NCBI GenBank assembly: GCA_913048465.1
Contig: CAJWVO010000010.1
Coordinates: forward strand, 1-56,839
Reading direction: 5' to 3'
Origin: an uncultured Nitrosomonadales bacterium
GTDB taxonomy: Bacteria > Pseudomonadota > Gammaproteobacteria > Burkholderiales > Methylophilaceae
DNA: 56,839 nucleotides
Shown: piece after piece, positions 43,057 through 53,557 of the stretch
Numbering within the stretch: position 1 is the first letter of the stretch
Layout: each line of letters begins with the position of its first letter
Translations under genes and position numbers: made by a program
The notes under the pieces: generated by a model
The model's database searches: none
What the model was told of the DNA's origin: nothing
Seen by the model: the letters and a program-made list of their open reading frames with translations, nothing else

Positions 43057-44844
43057 ATGAGAACTTTATATTGTGGGCATGTAAATGCATCCCATATTGA
43101 TCAAGAAATTTATTTATGCGGATGGGCTCATCGCAGAAGGGATCATGGCGGTGTTATTTTTATTGATTTGAGAGATCGGGAAGGTCTCGCTCAAGTTGTT
43201 ATTGATCCAGATACACCAGAGGCTTTTAAGATTGCTGAAACAGTAAGAAGTGAATATGTTTTAAAAGTAAAATGTAAAGTTCGAAAACGTCCTGAAGGCA
43301 CGGTTAATAAAAATATACCGACTGGCGAAGTTGAAATGCTTGTTTCCGAAATAGAAATTATCAATGCTTCTTTAACGCCACCATTTGTTATTGATGATGA
43401 AAATATTACTGAAAATATCCGTCTAGAAAGTCGTTTTATTGATTTGCGACGTGATCAGATGCAGAAAAATTTAAAAGTACGCTATGAGATCACAAAAAGT
43501 GTTCGTCAATCATTAGATCAAGATAATTTTATAGAGATTGAAACACCGATATTAACTAGAAGCACTCCTGAAGGTGCGAGAGATTATCTTGTGCCATCAA
43601 GAGTTCATCATGGTGAATTCTTTGCTTTGCCTCAATCTCCTCAACTTTTTAAGCAATTATTAATGGTTTCTGGATTTGATCGATACTTTCAAATTGCCAA
43701 ATGTTTTCGTGATGAGGACTTAAGAGCAGATAGGCAGCCTGAATTTACTCAAATTGACATTGAGGCATCATTTGTTGAAGAAGAAGATGTAAAAAAAATT
43801 GCCACAAAGTTAACGCAAAAAGTATTCAAAGATGTGCTTGATGTAGGTCTGCCGGAAAAATTTCAGGAAATATCCTACAAAGAGGCAATGACTAGATATG
43901 GTTCCGACAAACCTGATTTACGTGTTGATTTAGAGCTCATTGAATTAACTGATGATATGAAAGATGTGGACTTTAAAGTATTTTCTAGTCCAGCTAATTC
44001 ATCCAATGGTCGTGTTGCTGCTTTGAAGATTCCATCTGGATCAGATATGTCAAGATCAGAGATTGATCAGTATACGGAATTCGTTAAGATATATGGGGCT
44101 AAGGGATTAGCATATATAAAAATAAATGATGTGACCAAGCTCAACGAAGAGGGCCTTCAAAGCCCAATTGTTAAAAATATTCATGAAAAAGGTTTGACAA
44201 AAATCATTGAGAAAACAAAAGCTGAAAATGGAGATTTGATATTTTTTGGCGCGGACAAAGAAAAAATTGTGAATGAAGCCCTTGGAGCTTTAAGAGAAAA
44301 AATTGGACATGATCGTAAAATACTCACGGGTGATGAGTGGTCTATTTTATGGGTTGTTGACTTCCCTATGTTTGAGTTTAATGAAGATGAAGATCGTTGG
44401 GATGCTTTACATCATCCATTTACTTCACCAAAAGATGGTCATGAAAAATTACTTACCTCTGATCCTGGAGCATGTCTGTCAAAAGCTTATGATCTTGTAA
44501 TTAATGGTTGGGAAGTTGGCGGGGGTTCAATTCGTATTCATGATCAATCTGCTCAATCGCAAGTATTTTCAGCATTAAATATTTCTAAAGATGAGGCCAA
44601 GGAGAAATTTGGCTTCCTTCTGGATGCACTTCAATACGGAGCTCCTCCGCATGGCGGCTTGGCATTTGGCTTAGATCGTCTAACAACATTGCTAGTTGGA
44701 GCAGAATCAATTAGAGATGTGATTGCATTCCCTAAAACACAACGTGCACAGTGCTTATTAACATCAGCTCCAAATGAAGTCGATGAAAAACAGTTGAGAG
44801 AGTTACACATTCGTGTGCGTAATCAAAATGTTTCGACAAGTTAA
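43057..44844 (+). CDS. aspS: Aspartyl-tRNA synthetase, probably non-discriminating
   Basis: AspRS charges tRNA(Asp). The 595-residue bacterial-type enzyme has an anticodon-binding OB domain (1-105), the class II catalytic core with [18 protein letters not shown], an inserted GAD-type domain (about 280-420) and the motif 3 segment [10 protein letters not shown]30 (RRRDHGG) and G81 (RPEGTVN) occupy positions where E. coli has Leu and Lys, and match the non-discriminating enzymes. With GatCAB in this window, it probably also makes Asp-tRNA(Asn). That is inference. Confidence 0.96.
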   Translation: MRTLYCGHVNASHIDQEIYLCGWAHRRRDHGGVIFIDLRDREGLAQVVIDPDTPEAFKIAETVRSEYVLKVKCKVRKRPEGTVNKNIPTGEVEMLVSEIEIINASLTPPFVIDDENITENIRLESRFIDLRRDQMQKNLKVRYEITKSVRQSLDQDNFIEIETPILTRSTPEGARDYLVPSRVHHGEFFALPQSPQLFKQLLMVSGFDRYFQIAKCFRDEDLRADRQPEFTQIDIEASFVEEEDVKKIATKLTQKVFKDVLDVGLPEKFQEISYKEAMTRYGSDKPDLRVDLELIELTDDMKDVDFKVFSSPANSSNGRVAALKIPSGSDMSRSEIDQYTEFVKIYGAKGLAYIKINDVTKLNEEGLQSPIVKNIHEKGLTKIIEKTKAENGDLIFFGADKEKIVNEALGALREKIGHDRKILTGDEWSILWVVDFPMFEFNEDEDRWDALHHPFTSPKDGHEKLLTSDPGACLSKAYDLVINGWEVGGGSIRIHDQSAQSQVFSALNISKDEAKEKFGFLLDALQYGAPPHGGLAFGLDRLTTLLVGAESIRDVIAFPKTQRAQCLLTSAPNEVDEKQLRELHIRVRNQNVSTS

Positions 44845-44854
44845 TTTTTAAAAA

Positions 44855-45241
44855 ATGATCGAGGGCATTAATCACTACAATTTAAGAGCTGATGAAGAAA
44901 CTATTGAAGTTTTAAAAGACTTTTATATAGAAATCGTTGGCTTGGAGCTTGGACATCGCCCCCCTTTTAAAAATGGAGGGTATTGGCTTTATGCGAATAA
45001 CAAAGATGTATTGCATTTAAGTTTTTCAAAAAATGACATTGTGAATGAGTTAAATGTTAACTCCACATTCGACCATATGGCATTCACATGCAATAACGAA
45101 AGTAAATACGTTGATCTATTAACTACAAAAAAAATACAATTTTCAACACGTGAAGTACCTGAGATTGGAACTCGTCAAATATTTTTTAAAGATCCTGCTG
45201 GAAATGGCATTGAGCTTATTTTTCCAAATGAAAAAGAATAA
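44855..45241 (+). CDS. VOC (glyoxalase/bleomycin-resistance fold) protein
   Basis: This 128-residue protein has the paired beta-alpha-beta modules of the vicinal-oxygen-chelate fold: GINHYNLRADEETIEVLKDF at the start, FDHMAFTC in the middle and FFKDPAGNGIELIF at the end. These supply plausible metal ligands (His, His, Glu). The substrate is unknown. It follows aspS by ten bases, so it is likely co-transcribed. Glyoxalase-like or dioxygenase roles cannot be separated by sequence. Confidence 0.85.
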   Translation: MIEGINHYNLRADEETIEVLKDFYIEIVGLELGHRPPFKNGGYWLYANNKDVLHLSFSKNDIVNELNVNSTFDHMAFTCNNESKYVDLLTTKKIQFSTREVPEIGTRQIFFKDPAGNGIELIFPNEKE

Positions 45242-45299
45242 AGTTGGTTTGGATGATATTTGATATCATTATTCTGTAATAAAGAAAAGGATTTGATTC
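45242..45299 (+). promoter_or_regulatory. yjbQ leader with 17-base inverted repeat
   Basis: ATGATAT (45253-45259), TTG, ATATCAT (45263-45269) form a perfect 7-base-arm palindrome in the 58-base spacer before yjbQ. AAAGG at 45286-45290 is a good ribosome site about ten bases before the ATG. The palindrome could be an operator or a weak hairpin. No good promoter match was found. Confidence 0.45.
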
Positions 45300-45719
45300 A
45301 TGAAAAGCTATAGAAAAGAGTTATGGTTTAATGCACCTGAAAGAATGCACTTTACGAACATCACCCATGAAATCAGAGAATGTTTAGCTGAGAGTGGTAT
45401 TAGTGAGGGATTGGTTTTAGTGAATGCCATGCATATTACTGCAAGCGTATTTATTAATGATGATGAATCAGGCCTGCATAGCGATTATAAAAAGTGGTTG
45501 GAAAGACTTGCTCCCCATGAACCCGTAAGCGGTTATCGTCATAATGATACTGGTGAAGATAATGCTGATGCTCATATGAAAAGACAAGTCATGGGAAGAG
45601 AAGTAGTAGTTGCAGTAACCGATGGAAATTTAGATTTTGGCCCATGGGAACAAATTTTCTATGGTGAGTTTGATGGCCGAAGAAAGAAAAGAGTATTAGT
45701 CAAAATTATTGGAGACTAA
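45300..45719 (+). CDS. yjbQ: YjbQ/UPF0047 family protein
   Basis: This 139-residue protein belongs to the YjbQ (UPF0047) family; some members show weak thiamine-phosphate synthase activity. Conserved histidines occur in [53 protein letters not shown], followed by [20 protein letters not shown]. Full length fits the family. The physiological role is unproven. Its stop overlaps the convergent CBS gene by four bases. Confidence 0.92.
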   Translation: MKSYRKELWFNAPERMHFTNITHEIRECLAESGISEGLVLVNAMHITASVFINDDESGLHSDYKKWLERLAPHEPVSGYRHNDTGEDNADAHMKRQVMGREVVVAVTDGNLDFGPWEQIFYGEFDGRRKKRVLVKIIGD

Positions 45720-46147
45720 CTTTTAATAAAACTTTCTAATTGATCAATTAATAATCTCTGGTGGGTAATGGTTTCTTTAGCCAAATCTCCCAAAGATAAC
45801 ATGCCAACTACTTTTTTATTCTCTAAAACAGGAAGGTGACGAATACGATTTTCTGTCATTATCTCTAAACCCTTGTCATAAGTATCTTTGGCATCAATTG
45901 TAATGACATCTTTTGTCATTACCTCTCCAACTAAACATTGTTTCGATGATTTTCCTTTTAAAACTATCTCTCTAGCATAGTCTCTCTCAGATATGATACC
46001 GAGCAGCTTATTCTTTTGCATAACTAGCAAGGCTCCTATTTTATATTCTGCCATGATAATTAATGCATCAATGACTGGCCTGTCTGGTTCAATTGATAAA
46101 ATGTCATTGTGTTTTTTATCATTTAATATTTGCTGTGCTGTTTTCAT
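45716..46147 (-). CDS. CBS-domain pair protein
   Basis: This 143-residue protein consists of two CBS domains (about 15-65 and 78-130), with [35 protein letters not shown] and [23 protein letters not shown]. Such stand-alone pairs bind adenine nucleotides and act as energy or redox sensors. No target domain is attached, so the partner is unknown. It is a single gene on the minus strand within a plus-strand region. Confidence 0.92.
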   Translation of the reverse strand: MKTAQQILNDKKHNDILSIEPDRPVIDALIIMAEYKIGALLVMQKNKLLGIISERDYAREIVLKGKSSKQCLVGEVMTKDVITIDAKDTYDKGLEIMTENRIRHLPVLENKKVVGMLSLGDLAKETITHQRLLIDQLESFIKS

Positions 46148-46198
46148 AATGCATAATTAATAAATTTTGAAAATCTAGAATAACAAATTTTATAAAAC

Positions 46199-47092
46199 AT
46201 GCAAAATTCTTTTAAAAGAAAACTTTTTCCAATTTTAAGTGTTGTTTTAATGACTTTTTTTTGGGGTTATAACTGGGTAGTAATGAAACAAGCAGTTCAA
46301 TTGGTGGGACCTTGGGAATTTGCTTTTATAAGAAATTTTTTTGGTGCAATCATTCTTTTGTTCATTTTAGCTTTAACGCAAAAGTCATTAAAAATTATAA
46401 ATATTAAGTTCGTTTTTTTAATCGGTATTTTTCAAATGATTGGGTTCACTGTATTAGTTTTGGTTGCACTAGTTCATGGTGGAACAGCAAAAACATCTGT
46501 TCTAACATTTACGATGCCTATATGGGCAAATTTGTTAGCCTTTTATTTTTTAAAAGAAAAAATGACTAATAGACAAATTTTAGCAATTGCTGTCAGTTTG
46601 ATTGGATTGATACTGATATTTGATCCTGTCCATAAAAATGCAGACTTCAATAGCATGATGATTGCGATCAGCGCCGGTTTTTTTTGGGGCTGTGGGGTGA
46701 TCAGTGTCAAAAGATATAATGAAAAATATCCACAAATAGATCTATTAAATCTGACGGCCTGGCAGATGTTATTGGGCTCATTACCTATTCTTATTGTTAT
46801 TGCTGCAAAAGGTATAGAAATTTATGAGATCAATCCTTATTTCTGGAAGGCTTCGCTTTATAACATTATTTTTTGTAATGCATTGGCTTGGTTATTATGG
46901 AATTACGGAGTCAAACATTTAAAAACTAGTGAGGTATCGACTATTTCATTATTGGCTCCAGTTATTGGTTCATTGGCAGCATTTATTGAACTCCAAGAAG
47001 CTCCCAAAATAAATGAGGGAATTGGACTGACTATGATCCTATGTGGGGTATTATTGACGATTCTTCTGGCTTCACGTGTGACCACAAGATGA
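46199..47092 (+). CDS. EamA/DMT-family transporter
   Basis: This 297-residue inner-membrane protein has about ten membrane segments in two EamA repeats (the first beginning [14 protein letters not shown], the second [15 protein letters not shown]). The family exports metabolites or amino acids, and the substrate is unknown. A 51-base spacer separates it from the divergent CBS gene. yebC follows after 34 bases. Confidence 0.88.
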   Translation: MQNSFKRKLFPILSVVLMTFFWGYNWVVMKQAVQLVGPWEFAFIRNFFGAIILLFILALTQKSLKIINIKFVFLIGIFQMIGFTVLVLVALVHGGTAKTSVLTFTMPIWANLLAFYFLKEKMTNRQILAIAVSLIGLILIFDPVHKNADFNSMMIAISAGFFWGCGVISVKRYNEKYPQIDLLNLTAWQMLLGSLPILIVIAAKGIEIYEINPYFWKASLYNIIFCNALAWLLWNYGVKHLKTSEVSTISLLAPVIGSLAAFIELQEAPKINEGIGLTMILCGVLLTILLASRVTTR

Positions 47093-47126
47093 TAAAATAG
47101 AAACTAAATACTTATTAGGAAAACTT

Positions 47127-47852
47127 ATGGCAGGACACTCCAAGTGGGCAAATATTCAGCATCGTAAAGGGCGCCAGGATGCGAAAAGGGGCAAGATATT
47201 CACGAAATTGATCAAAGAAATCACTGTTTCAGCTAGGATGAGTGGCGGTGATCCAAACTTTAATCCTAGATTACGTGCAGCAATTGCAGCTGCAAAAGAT
47301 GAAAATATGCCTGCAGAAAATATTACGAGAGCAATTAAAAGAGGAACGGGCGAACTCGAGGGAGTTAATTACGAGGAAATTCGTTATGAAGGCTATGGAA
47401 TTAATGGCGCAGCGATCATCGTAGATTGTTTAACTGATAATAAGAATAGAGCTGTCGCTGATGTACGCCATGCTTTTTCTAAGAATGGTGGAAACTTAGG
47501 TACGGATGGTTGTGTCGCTTTCATGTTTAAACATTGCGGCAGTATTTTTTTTGCTCCAGGGTCTAATGAAGAAGAAATTATGGAAAAAGCGATTGATCTT
47601 GGTGCTGAGGATGTTGAAATTAATGAAGATGGTTCTATTGAAGTAATTACCCCACCAAATGATTTTATAACCATTAAGGAATCATTTGAAAAAGATAATT
47701 TAAAATTCGAGATGGCTGAATTAACAATGAAAGCAGATAATGAAGTGGAGTTATCTGGAGATGAGGGTGCAAAAATGCAAAAAATTCTCGATGTACTTGA
47801 TGATCTTGATGATGTTCAAGAGGTATATACTAACGCCATAATTGAGAACTAA
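47127..47852 (+). CDS. yebC: YebC/PmpR family protein (TACO1-like)
   Basis: This 241-residue protein begins [24 protein letters not shown] and contains [23 protein letters not shown] and [23 protein letters not shown]. These are YebC signatures. Members act as translation aids at difficult proline stretches and were earlier called transcription regulators. It precedes ruvC by one base, the classic proteobacterial context. Confidence 0.96.
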   Translation: MAGHSKWANIQHRKGRQDAKRGKIFTKLIKEITVSARMSGGDPNFNPRLRAAIAAAKDENMPAENITRAIKRGTGELEGVNYEEIRYEGYGINGAAIIVDCLTDNKNRAVADVRHAFSKNGGNLGTDGCVAFMFKHCGSIFFAPGSNEEEIMEKAIDLGAEDVEINEDGSIEVITPPNDFITIKESFEKDNLKFEMAELTMKADNEVELSGDEGAKMQKILDVLDDLDDVQEVYTNAIIEN

Positions 47853-47853
47853 T

Positions 47854-48381
47854 TTGACCTCTACTAGGGTAATTGGAATTGATCCAGGATTAAGAGTCAC
47901 AGGATATGGCATAGTTGATTGTTTAAATAAAAAAACAACGTATATTACAAGTGGCGTCATAAAAACAACCTCAGAAAAACTTCCCTACCCTGAAAGATTA
48001 AAAATAATTTTTGATGAAGTCTCTGAGATTATTTCACAATACCAGCCCAATCAAATGTGCATTGAAAAAACCTTTGTTAATATGAATGCAAATAGCTCCT
48101 TGGCACTAGGGCAGGCACGAGGAGTTGCAATGGCAGCAGGGATTCAACACCAACTGCAAATATATGAATATACCGCTCTGCAAATTAAGAAGTCTGTCGT
48201 AGGGAATGGCCATGCTCAAAAAATTCAAGTGCAATCCATGGTGCAAAAACTATTAAATCTTCCTGAGGTCTTGGGCCCAGATTCTTCGGATGCACTTGCT
48301 TGCGTATTGTGTCACAATCAAGTCATGCAAATTCAACAGGATAATTCCCCAATTAATTTTAAAGGTGGTCGAATTTTATGA
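47854..48381 (+). CDS. ruvC: Holliday-junction resolvase RuvC
   Basis: RuvC cuts Holliday junctions. No in-frame ATG exists near the start. I choose TTG at 47854 (175 residues), with GAGA at 47844-47847; a TTG at 47842 inside yebC would add four residues. Catalytic acids lie in GIDPGLRVTGYG, CIEKTFVNMNANSS and the DSSDALACVLCH pair. It overlaps ruvA by four bases. Confidence 0.94.
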   Translation: MTSTRVIGIDPGLRVTGYGIVDCLNKKTTYITSGVIKTTSEKLPYPERLKIIFDEVSEIISQYQPNQMCIEKTFVNMNANSSLALGQARGVAMAAGIQHQLQIYEYTALQIKKSVVGNGHAQKIQVQSMVQKLLNLPEVLGPDSSDALACVLCHNQVMQIQQDNSPINFKGGRIL

Positions 48382-48947
48382 TCGGAAGTATTCGCGGAAT
48401 TTTAATTGATAAGTCACCTCCTTGGATTCAGGTTGATTGTGGCGGCATTGGCTATGAAATTGAAGTTCCGATGTCGACTTATTATGACCTACCAGATTTG
48501 CAATCTGATATTTTTCTTCATGTTCACATGGTAGTTCGTGAAGATGCTCAGTTGTTGTTCGGGTTTCTTACCAAAGAGGAAAAATCATCTTTTAAAAGTT
48601 TAATTAAAATTAATGGGATTGGAGCTAAAGTTGCCCTCTCAATTTTAAGTGGTGTATCCATGGATCAGTTTTCTAATGCAATTGAGCAACAAGATGTGTC
48701 TCTTCTCGTTAAAATTCCTGGTATTGGCAGAAAGACTGCGGAAAGGTTAATTGTTGAATTAAAAGATAAACAAGATCTGAAGCTGCAACAATCATCCCAG
48801 CATTCAAAAAATTTAACTGATATTATGGATGCATTAGAGGCTCTTGGGTATTCTAAAAGTGATATCCAAAAAGCCATTAAAAATTTCAATGAAGATATAA
48901 ATGTTAATGAAGGAATCAAGCAAGCATTGCAATGGTTGTCTAGTTAA
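48378..48947 (+). CDS. ruvA: Holliday-junction DNA helicase subunit RuvA
   Basis: RuvA recognises four-way junctions and loads RuvB. The 189-residue protein has the N-terminal OB domain ([17 protein letters not shown]...), two helix-hairpin-helix motifs ([17 protein letters not shown] and [16 protein letters not shown]) and the C-terminal RuvB-binding three-helix domain (about 145-189). It is followed two bases later by ruvB. Confidence 0.97.
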   Translation: MIGSIRGILIDKSPPWIQVDCGGIGYEIEVPMSTYYDLPDLQSDIFLHVHMVVREDAQLLFGFLTKEEKSSFKSLIKINGIGAKVALSILSGVSMDQFSNAIEQQDVSLLVKIPGIGRKTAERLIVELKDKQDLKLQQSSQHSKNLTDIMDALEALGYSKSDIQKAIKNFNEDINVNEGIKQALQWLSS

Positions 48948-48949
48948 TT

Positions 48950-49978
48950 ATGATTGAAGAAGATCGTTTTATTGCTAATACGCCCAAAGAGAATGAGGAA
49001 ATTCTCGAGAAATCGTTGCGTCCTGCAGATCTTGATGAATATGTTGGCCAAGAAAAAATCAGAGATCAATTAGAGATTTTTATTAAAGCTGCTCAGCAAA
49101 GAGGAGAAGCTTTAGATCATGTGCTTTTGTTTGGTCCTCCAGGTTTAGGTAAAACCACTTTATCTCATATTATTGCCCGTGAAATGAACGTTGGTTTAAA
49201 ACAAACATCAGGTCCTGTATTGGAAAAAGCTGGAGATCTTGCAGCACTCCTCACCAATCTTGAGCCCAATGATGTTTTATTTATTGATGAGATCCATCGA
49301 CTGTCTCCGATTATTGAAGAGATTTTATATCCAGCGATGGAAGATAACCATCTTGATATTATGATTGGGGACGGGCCATCAGCTCGCTCAGTGAAATTAG
49401 ACTTGCCTTCATTTACCTTAGTAGGAGCGACGACTCGCGCAGGAATGTTAACCAACCCACTTCGAGATCGTTTTGGAATAGTTTCTCGCTTGGAATTTTA
49501 CTCGCAAAATGAGTTAATAAGAATTGTGAAAAGATCAGCGAAGTTGCTTGATATTTTTATTGACGACTCAGGTGCAGCAGAAATTGCTAAAAGGTCACGA
49601 GGTACACCAAGAATTGCTAATCGTTTATTACGACGTGTGAGAGATTATGCCTCGGTTAAAGCGGATGGAAATGTTAATGATAAAACAGCCGACGCTGCTT
49701 TAAAAATGTTAGATGTTGATAAAATTGGCTTAGATAATATGGACCGTGCATTACTATTAGCAATCATTGAAAAATTTAAAGGAGGGCCAGTTGGCCTTGA
49801 TAATTTAGCGGCTGCGATCGGTGAAGAAAAAGAAACGATTGAAGATGTAATTGAACCCTATTTAATTCAGCAGGGTTACTTGATGAGAACTCCTAAAGGA
49901 AGAATAGCCACAGACCTTAGCTTGAAGCATTTTAATATCCAAATTGAACAATCGAGTAACACAAAAAATTTATGGTAG
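48950..49978 (+). CDS. ruvB: Holliday-junction DNA helicase motor RuvB
   Basis: RuvB is the AAA+ motor of branch migration. The 342-residue protein has [15 protein letters not shown], Walker [16 protein letters not shown] (about 62), Walker [10 protein letters not shown], sensor 1 [19 protein letters not shown] and the C-terminal winged helix (about 260-335). Its 3' end overlaps ybgC by seven bases, linking ruv and tol-pal genes. Confidence 0.98.
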   Translation: MIEEDRFIANTPKENEEILEKSLRPADLDEYVGQEKIRDQLEIFIKAAQQRGEALDHVLLFGPPGLGKTTLSHIIAREMNVGLKQTSGPVLEKAGDLAALLTNLEPNDVLFIDEIHRLSPIIEEILYPAMEDNHLDIMIGDGPSARSVKLDLPSFTLVGATTRAGMLTNPLRDRFGIVSRLEFYSQNELIRIVKRSAKLLDIFIDDSGAAEIAKRSRGTPRIANRLLRRVRDYASVKADGNVNDKTADAALKMLDVDKIGLDNMDRALLLAIIEKFKGGPVGLDNLAAAIGEEKETIEDVIEPYLIQQGYLMRTPKGRIATDLSLKHFNIQIEQSSNTKNLW

Positions 49979-50379
49979 CTCTGGTTCATCACTGGCCAAT
50001 AAGAATATATTATGAAGATACCGATAGTGGGGGCGTGGTTTACCATTCGAATTATTTAAAATTTATGGAGCGAGCAAGAACGGAGTGGTTAAGAGATTTT
50101 GAAATTGACCAGAAAGCGTTAAAAGATAATCTAAACTTAATGTTTGTTGTTCATGAAATTGATATAAAATTTACTAGACCTGCTGTTTTTAATGATGAAA
50201 TAGAGGTTCAAACTAAATTAGAAAAATTGGGATCAGTAAAAATTGATCTTGAGCAAAAAATTTTTCGCTCATCTGAACTTTTAATTGAATCTCGAGTTGT
50301 TGTTGCATCAGTTAACTCCTTTTCGATGAAGCCGATGCGAATCCCAAATGAAATAAAATTATTAATGGAGAATGAATAA
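49972..50379 (+). CDS. ybgC: Tol-Pal-associated acyl-CoA thioesterase YbgC
   Basis: YbgC is a hot-dog-fold thioesterase encoded with the Tol-Pal genes. The 135-residue protein shows [29 protein letters not shown], with the catalytic aspartate in DTDSGG, and ends in a typical [13 protein letters not shown] segment. The start at 49972 overlaps ruvB, and its stop overlaps tolQ by one base. Confidence 0.94.
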   Translation: MVALVHHWPIRIYYEDTDSGGVVYHSNYLKFMERARTEWLRDFEIDQKALKDNLNLMFVVHEIDIKFTRPAVFNDEIEVQTKLEKLGSVKIDLEQKIFRSSELLIESRVVVASVNSFSMKPMRIPNEIKLLMENE

Positions 50380-51050
50380 TGAGCTTAGGTGGTGATCTTT
50401 CCTTTTTGTCCTTAGTAATGGGAGCAAGCATACCTGTTCAATTGGTGATGTTAATCTTAATTGCTGCCTCTGTTTTCTCATGGAAATATATTTTCATTAA
50501 AATAAAAACCATTAAAAATGCAGAAGTGAATGCTACCGAATTTGAAAAATATTTTTGGGCAGGAGCTCAGTTTAAGCAGCTCTATGAGTCTGCCAGTCAT
50601 TCTTCAAATAATGTTGGTGGATTAAAATCAATTTTTTTTGCCGGTTATAAGGAATTTATAGCAAGCACGAAAGATCAAAAACTAGACAAACAAAGCAAAG
50701 AAAGTATTCGACGAGCTATGCAAGTTGCATATAATCGTGAACTTGATTCCCTTGAAAGACACCTGCCTTTTTTAGCTAGTGTTGGATCTGTAAGCCCTTA
50801 TATTGGTTTGTTCGGAACGGTATGGGGCATTATGAATTCTTTTATTGGTCTATCTAATGTTGCTCAATCTACCTTAGCTCAAGTGGCTCCGGGCATTGCT
50901 GAAGCATTGATAGCAACGGCCATTGGTTTATTCGCAGCTATCCCAGCGGTGATTGCATACAATCGATTTGCAGCCAAAGTGGATCGATTGGCTATTCGAT
51001 ACGAGAGTTTTATGGAGGAATTTATTAATAACGTGGATCGAAGAGCGTGA
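50379..51050 (+). CDS. tolQ: Tol-Pal proton-channel protein TolQ
   Basis: TolQ forms the inner-membrane proton channel with TolR. The 223-residue protein has three membrane segments (about 15-37, 130-155 and 165-190) with the conserved PYIGLFGTVWGIMNSFIGL and APGIAEALIATAIGLFAAIPAVIAYN segments. It is followed directly by tolR at a TGATG-type overlap. Confidence 0.96.
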   Translation: MSLGGDLSFLSLVMGASIPVQLVMLILIAASVFSWKYIFIKIKTIKNAEVNATEFEKYFWAGAQFKQLYESASHSSNNVGGLKSIFFAGYKEFIASTKDQKLDKQSKESIRRAMQVAYNRELDSLERHLPFLASVGSVSPYIGLFGTVWGIMNSFIGLSNVAQSTLAQVAPGIAEALIATAIGLFAAIPAVIAYNRFAAKVDRLAIRYESFMEEFINNVDRRA

Positions 51051-51436
51051 TGAAAAAACGCCGCTTAATGAACAATATCAATGTTGTTCCATACATTGAT
51101 GTTATGTTGGTATTATTGGTGATTTTTATGGTTACAGCACCGATGACTAATCCTGGAGTGGTTGAATTACCCCGTGTAGGGCAAGATTTAAAACAACAAA
51201 ACACCCCAATTACTGTATCTGTAAAAAAAGATGGCAGTCTTGAGATGGAAGGAAAAAAAATCAAAGCGGATGCATTGTTGATTGAATTAAATCAAGCGCT
51301 TGAAAAAAATCCTGAGCTATCTGTAGTGATTGCAGCAGACAAAAAAACGCAATATGAGAACGTGATCACGGTTATGGATTTGTTGAAACAAAATCAGATT
51401 CATAAAGTGGGTTTATTATTAAAACCAGAGAAGTAA
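51050..51436 (+). CDS. tolR: Tol-Pal proton-channel protein TolR
   Basis: TolR is the ExbD-type partner of TolQ. I start it at the ATG at 51050, which overlaps the tolQ stop by one base, giving 128 residues; a GTG at 51047 is one codon earlier. The N-terminal anchor NNINVVPYIDVMLVLLVIFMVTAP includes the essential aspartate in YIDVML. The periplasmic domain ends VGLLLKPEK. Confidence 0.95.
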   Translation: MKKRRLMNNINVVPYIDVMLVLLVIFMVTAPMTNPGVVELPRVGQDLKQQNTPITVSVKKDGSLEMEGKKIKADALLIELNQALEKNPELSVVIAADKKTQYENVITVMDLLKQNQIHKVGLLLKPEK

Positions 51437-51446
51437 TTGATATTCA

Positions 51447-52268
51447 ATGAACTTTGACGAAAATTTAAATTTACAATCAAATTTATTTTCTTTTTTAATC
51501 CATTTATCTATTCTTTTTGTGATGATCTTCACGGTGCAATGGTCACCGCAATATCCTTATTTTGGTGAAGTGGAACTATGGGAGGCGGTACCCACTGTGA
51601 AAGAACAAGCTCAAACACCACCAAAACCAAAACAGGTTGAGCCAGCAAAAGTTGAAAAATCAACTCCCAAGGTGAATCAACAAATTAAAGATACTCAAGC
51701 TGAAATTAATCTAAAGAAGAAAAAAGAAAAAGAATTAGCAGAAAAAAAGAAACAAGAACAAATTAAAAAAGTGCAACAAGAGCTTTTAAAACAAGAGCAG
51801 ATCAAACAACTTCAGGACCAATTGCTTCAGCAAGAGCAATTAGAAAAATTACAAAAAGAGTTACTAGAACAAGATAGTAAAAATGCTGATCAAGAAATTA
51901 TTTCAGAGGATAAAAAGAAATCCGAAAGAATTGCGATTCAAGCAGATCAAGATATGGAAGCCGGTAAAAATAAATCAGAGATTGATAAATATAAGGCGTT
52001 AATTCAACAAAAAATTCAACAGAATGTAAATAATAATTTATGTGGTTTGGATTATTTAAGTTTAAGCTTTGAGATTACATTATTACCATCAGGGGAGCTA
52101 TTAAATGATCCAGTCTTGAAAGATTCAAGTGAAAATTTAAGTTGTGATGAAGCGGTCGAAAGAGCAATATATCAATCTGAGCCATTACCAGTACCCACAG
52201 ACCCAAAAATTTTTGCAAAACTGAAAAAAATTAAATTAAAATTTTACCCAAACGGACAGCCTCAATGA
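51447..52268 (+). CDS. tolA: Tol-Pal energy-transducing protein TolA
   Basis: TolA spans the periplasm and links TolQR to TolB and Pal. The 273-residue protein has one N-terminal membrane segment (about 12-32), a proline-rich stretch, a long charged helical region (about 80-175, Lys/Gln/Glu-rich with repeated KKKEKELAEKKKQEQ and QQEQLEKLQ patterns) and a compact C-terminal domain (about 190-273). It is shorter than E. coli TolA (421), mainly in the helical middle. Confidence 0.92.
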   Translation: MNFDENLNLQSNLFSFLIHLSILFVMIFTVQWSPQYPYFGEVELWEAVPTVKEQAQTPPKPKQVEPAKVEKSTPKVNQQIKDTQAEINLKKKKEKELAEKKKQEQIKKVQQELLKQEQIKQLQDQLLQQEQLEKLQKELLEQDSKNADQEIISEDKKKSERIAIQADQDMEAGKNKSEIDKYKALIQQKIQQNVNNNLCGLDYLSLSFEITLLPSGELLNDPVLKDSSENLSCDEAVERAIYQSEPLPVPTDPKIFAKLKKIKLKFYPNGQPQ

Positions 52269-53542
52269 AAAAACTTATTCTCTTACTTATTGCCCTTTTT
52301 TATTTAATTCCTCTTCATGCCATCGAAGTGATTGATATTTTGGGCGGCAAAGCCAATGAATTATCTGTGGCGGTCATTCCATTTCAAGACGACTTGATTG
52401 AGAATGAAAAAAATCAAATTCACAGTGTCATTAAATCAGACTTTTCGCGATCAGGTTTTTTTAGAGTGATCGATACCGGTGGCGTTAATAAATTGCCAAC
52501 ATCTTTAAATGAAGTTGATTACAGTTTTTGGTCAGGCCTGCAGACTGAACTCTTAGTCATTGGTCGTGTGCAGAGAGGCGATGATCAAATCAAAGTGGTG
52601 TATGAACTGATTGATGTTTTTAAAGAAAAAATGATGATGTCGTCTGAATATTCAGGAACCATAAAACAAGACCGTCAGATTGGACATCAAATCTCAAATG
52701 TAATTTATGAAAAGATTACAGGTAGTAAAGGTGTGTTTCACACCAAGATTGGGTTTGTGGAGAAAATTAATAATAATAAATACCAGTTAAATATTTCCGA
52801 TATGGATGGCTTTAATAAAAAACCAATCGTCACCTCGACTCAGCCAATTATTTCCACTCGTTGGTCTCCAGATGGTCAAAAAATTGCGTATGTGTCATTT
52901 GAAAAAAAGAAACCAGTGATTTATGTGCAAAATTTACGAAATGGAGAAAGAAAATTAGTAGCTAACTTCAAGGGTAATAACAGTGCACCTGCTTGGTCAC
53001 CTGACAGTAAACGGCTTGCAATTGTCCTTACCTACAATGCCTTCTCACAGATATACATTATGGATGCAGATGGTAAGAACATAAAAAGATTAATGCGCAG
53101 TCGATCCATCGATACCGAGCCGACTTGGGCTCCGGATGGGAAATCAATTTATTTTGTATCTGATCGAGGGGGCGGACCACAAATATATAAAATTGAATTA
53201 GCAAACGAGCAGATAAGGAGAGTGACTTTTGAAAGGAAATATAATGTCAGCCCTCAATTATCTCCTGATGGAAAATTACTCACTTTTATTACGAACGATA
53301 ATGGTGCTTTTAAAGTGGGAGTGCAAAATTTAATTTCAAATCAAGTCATGATATTATCAAAAGGGAGAAATGACGAGGCACCTGTTTTCAGTCCAAATGG
53401 ACATATGGTACTATACACTCATAAAGATTCAGAGAAAGAAACAACTCTCTCAACTGTTTCTTTAAATGGTTTTAAACAACAGGTGATTAGTTTGGATTCA
53501 TCCAAAAACTATGAAGCTACATGGTCTCCAATTGATTTTTAA
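52265..53542 (+). CDS. tolB: Tol-Pal periplasmic beta-propeller protein TolB
   Basis: TolB is the periplasmic partner of Pal. The 425-residue protein has a signal peptide (KKLILLLIALFYLIPLHA, cut before IEV), an N-terminal alpha/beta domain (to about 165) and a six-bladed propeller with repeated RWSPDGQKIAYVS, AWSPDSKRLAIV, TWAPDGKSIYFVSDRGG and QLSPDGKLLTFI blades. It overlaps tolA by four bases. Confidence 0.97.
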   Translation: MKKLILLLIALFYLIPLHAIEVIDILGGKANELSVAVIPFQDDLIENEKNQIHSVIKSDFSRSGFFRVIDTGGVNKLPTSLNEVDYSFWSGLQTELLVIGRVQRGDDQIKVVYELIDVFKEKMMMSSEYSGTIKQDRQIGHQISNVIYEKITGSKGVFHTKIGFVEKINNNKYQLNISDMDGFNKKPIVTSTQPIISTRWSPDGQKIAYVSFEKKKPVIYVQNLRNGERKLVANFKGNNSAPAWSPDSKRLAIVLTYNAFSQIYIMDADGKNIKRLMRSRSIDTEPTWAPDGKSIYFVSDRGGGPQIYKIELANEQIRRVTFERKYNVSPQLSPDGKLLTFITNDNGAFKVGVQNLISNQVMILSKGRNDEAPVFSPNGHMVLYTHKDSEKETTLSTVSLNGFKQQVISLDSSKNYEATWSPIDF

Positions 53543-53557
53543 TGAAAGGATAAATCA

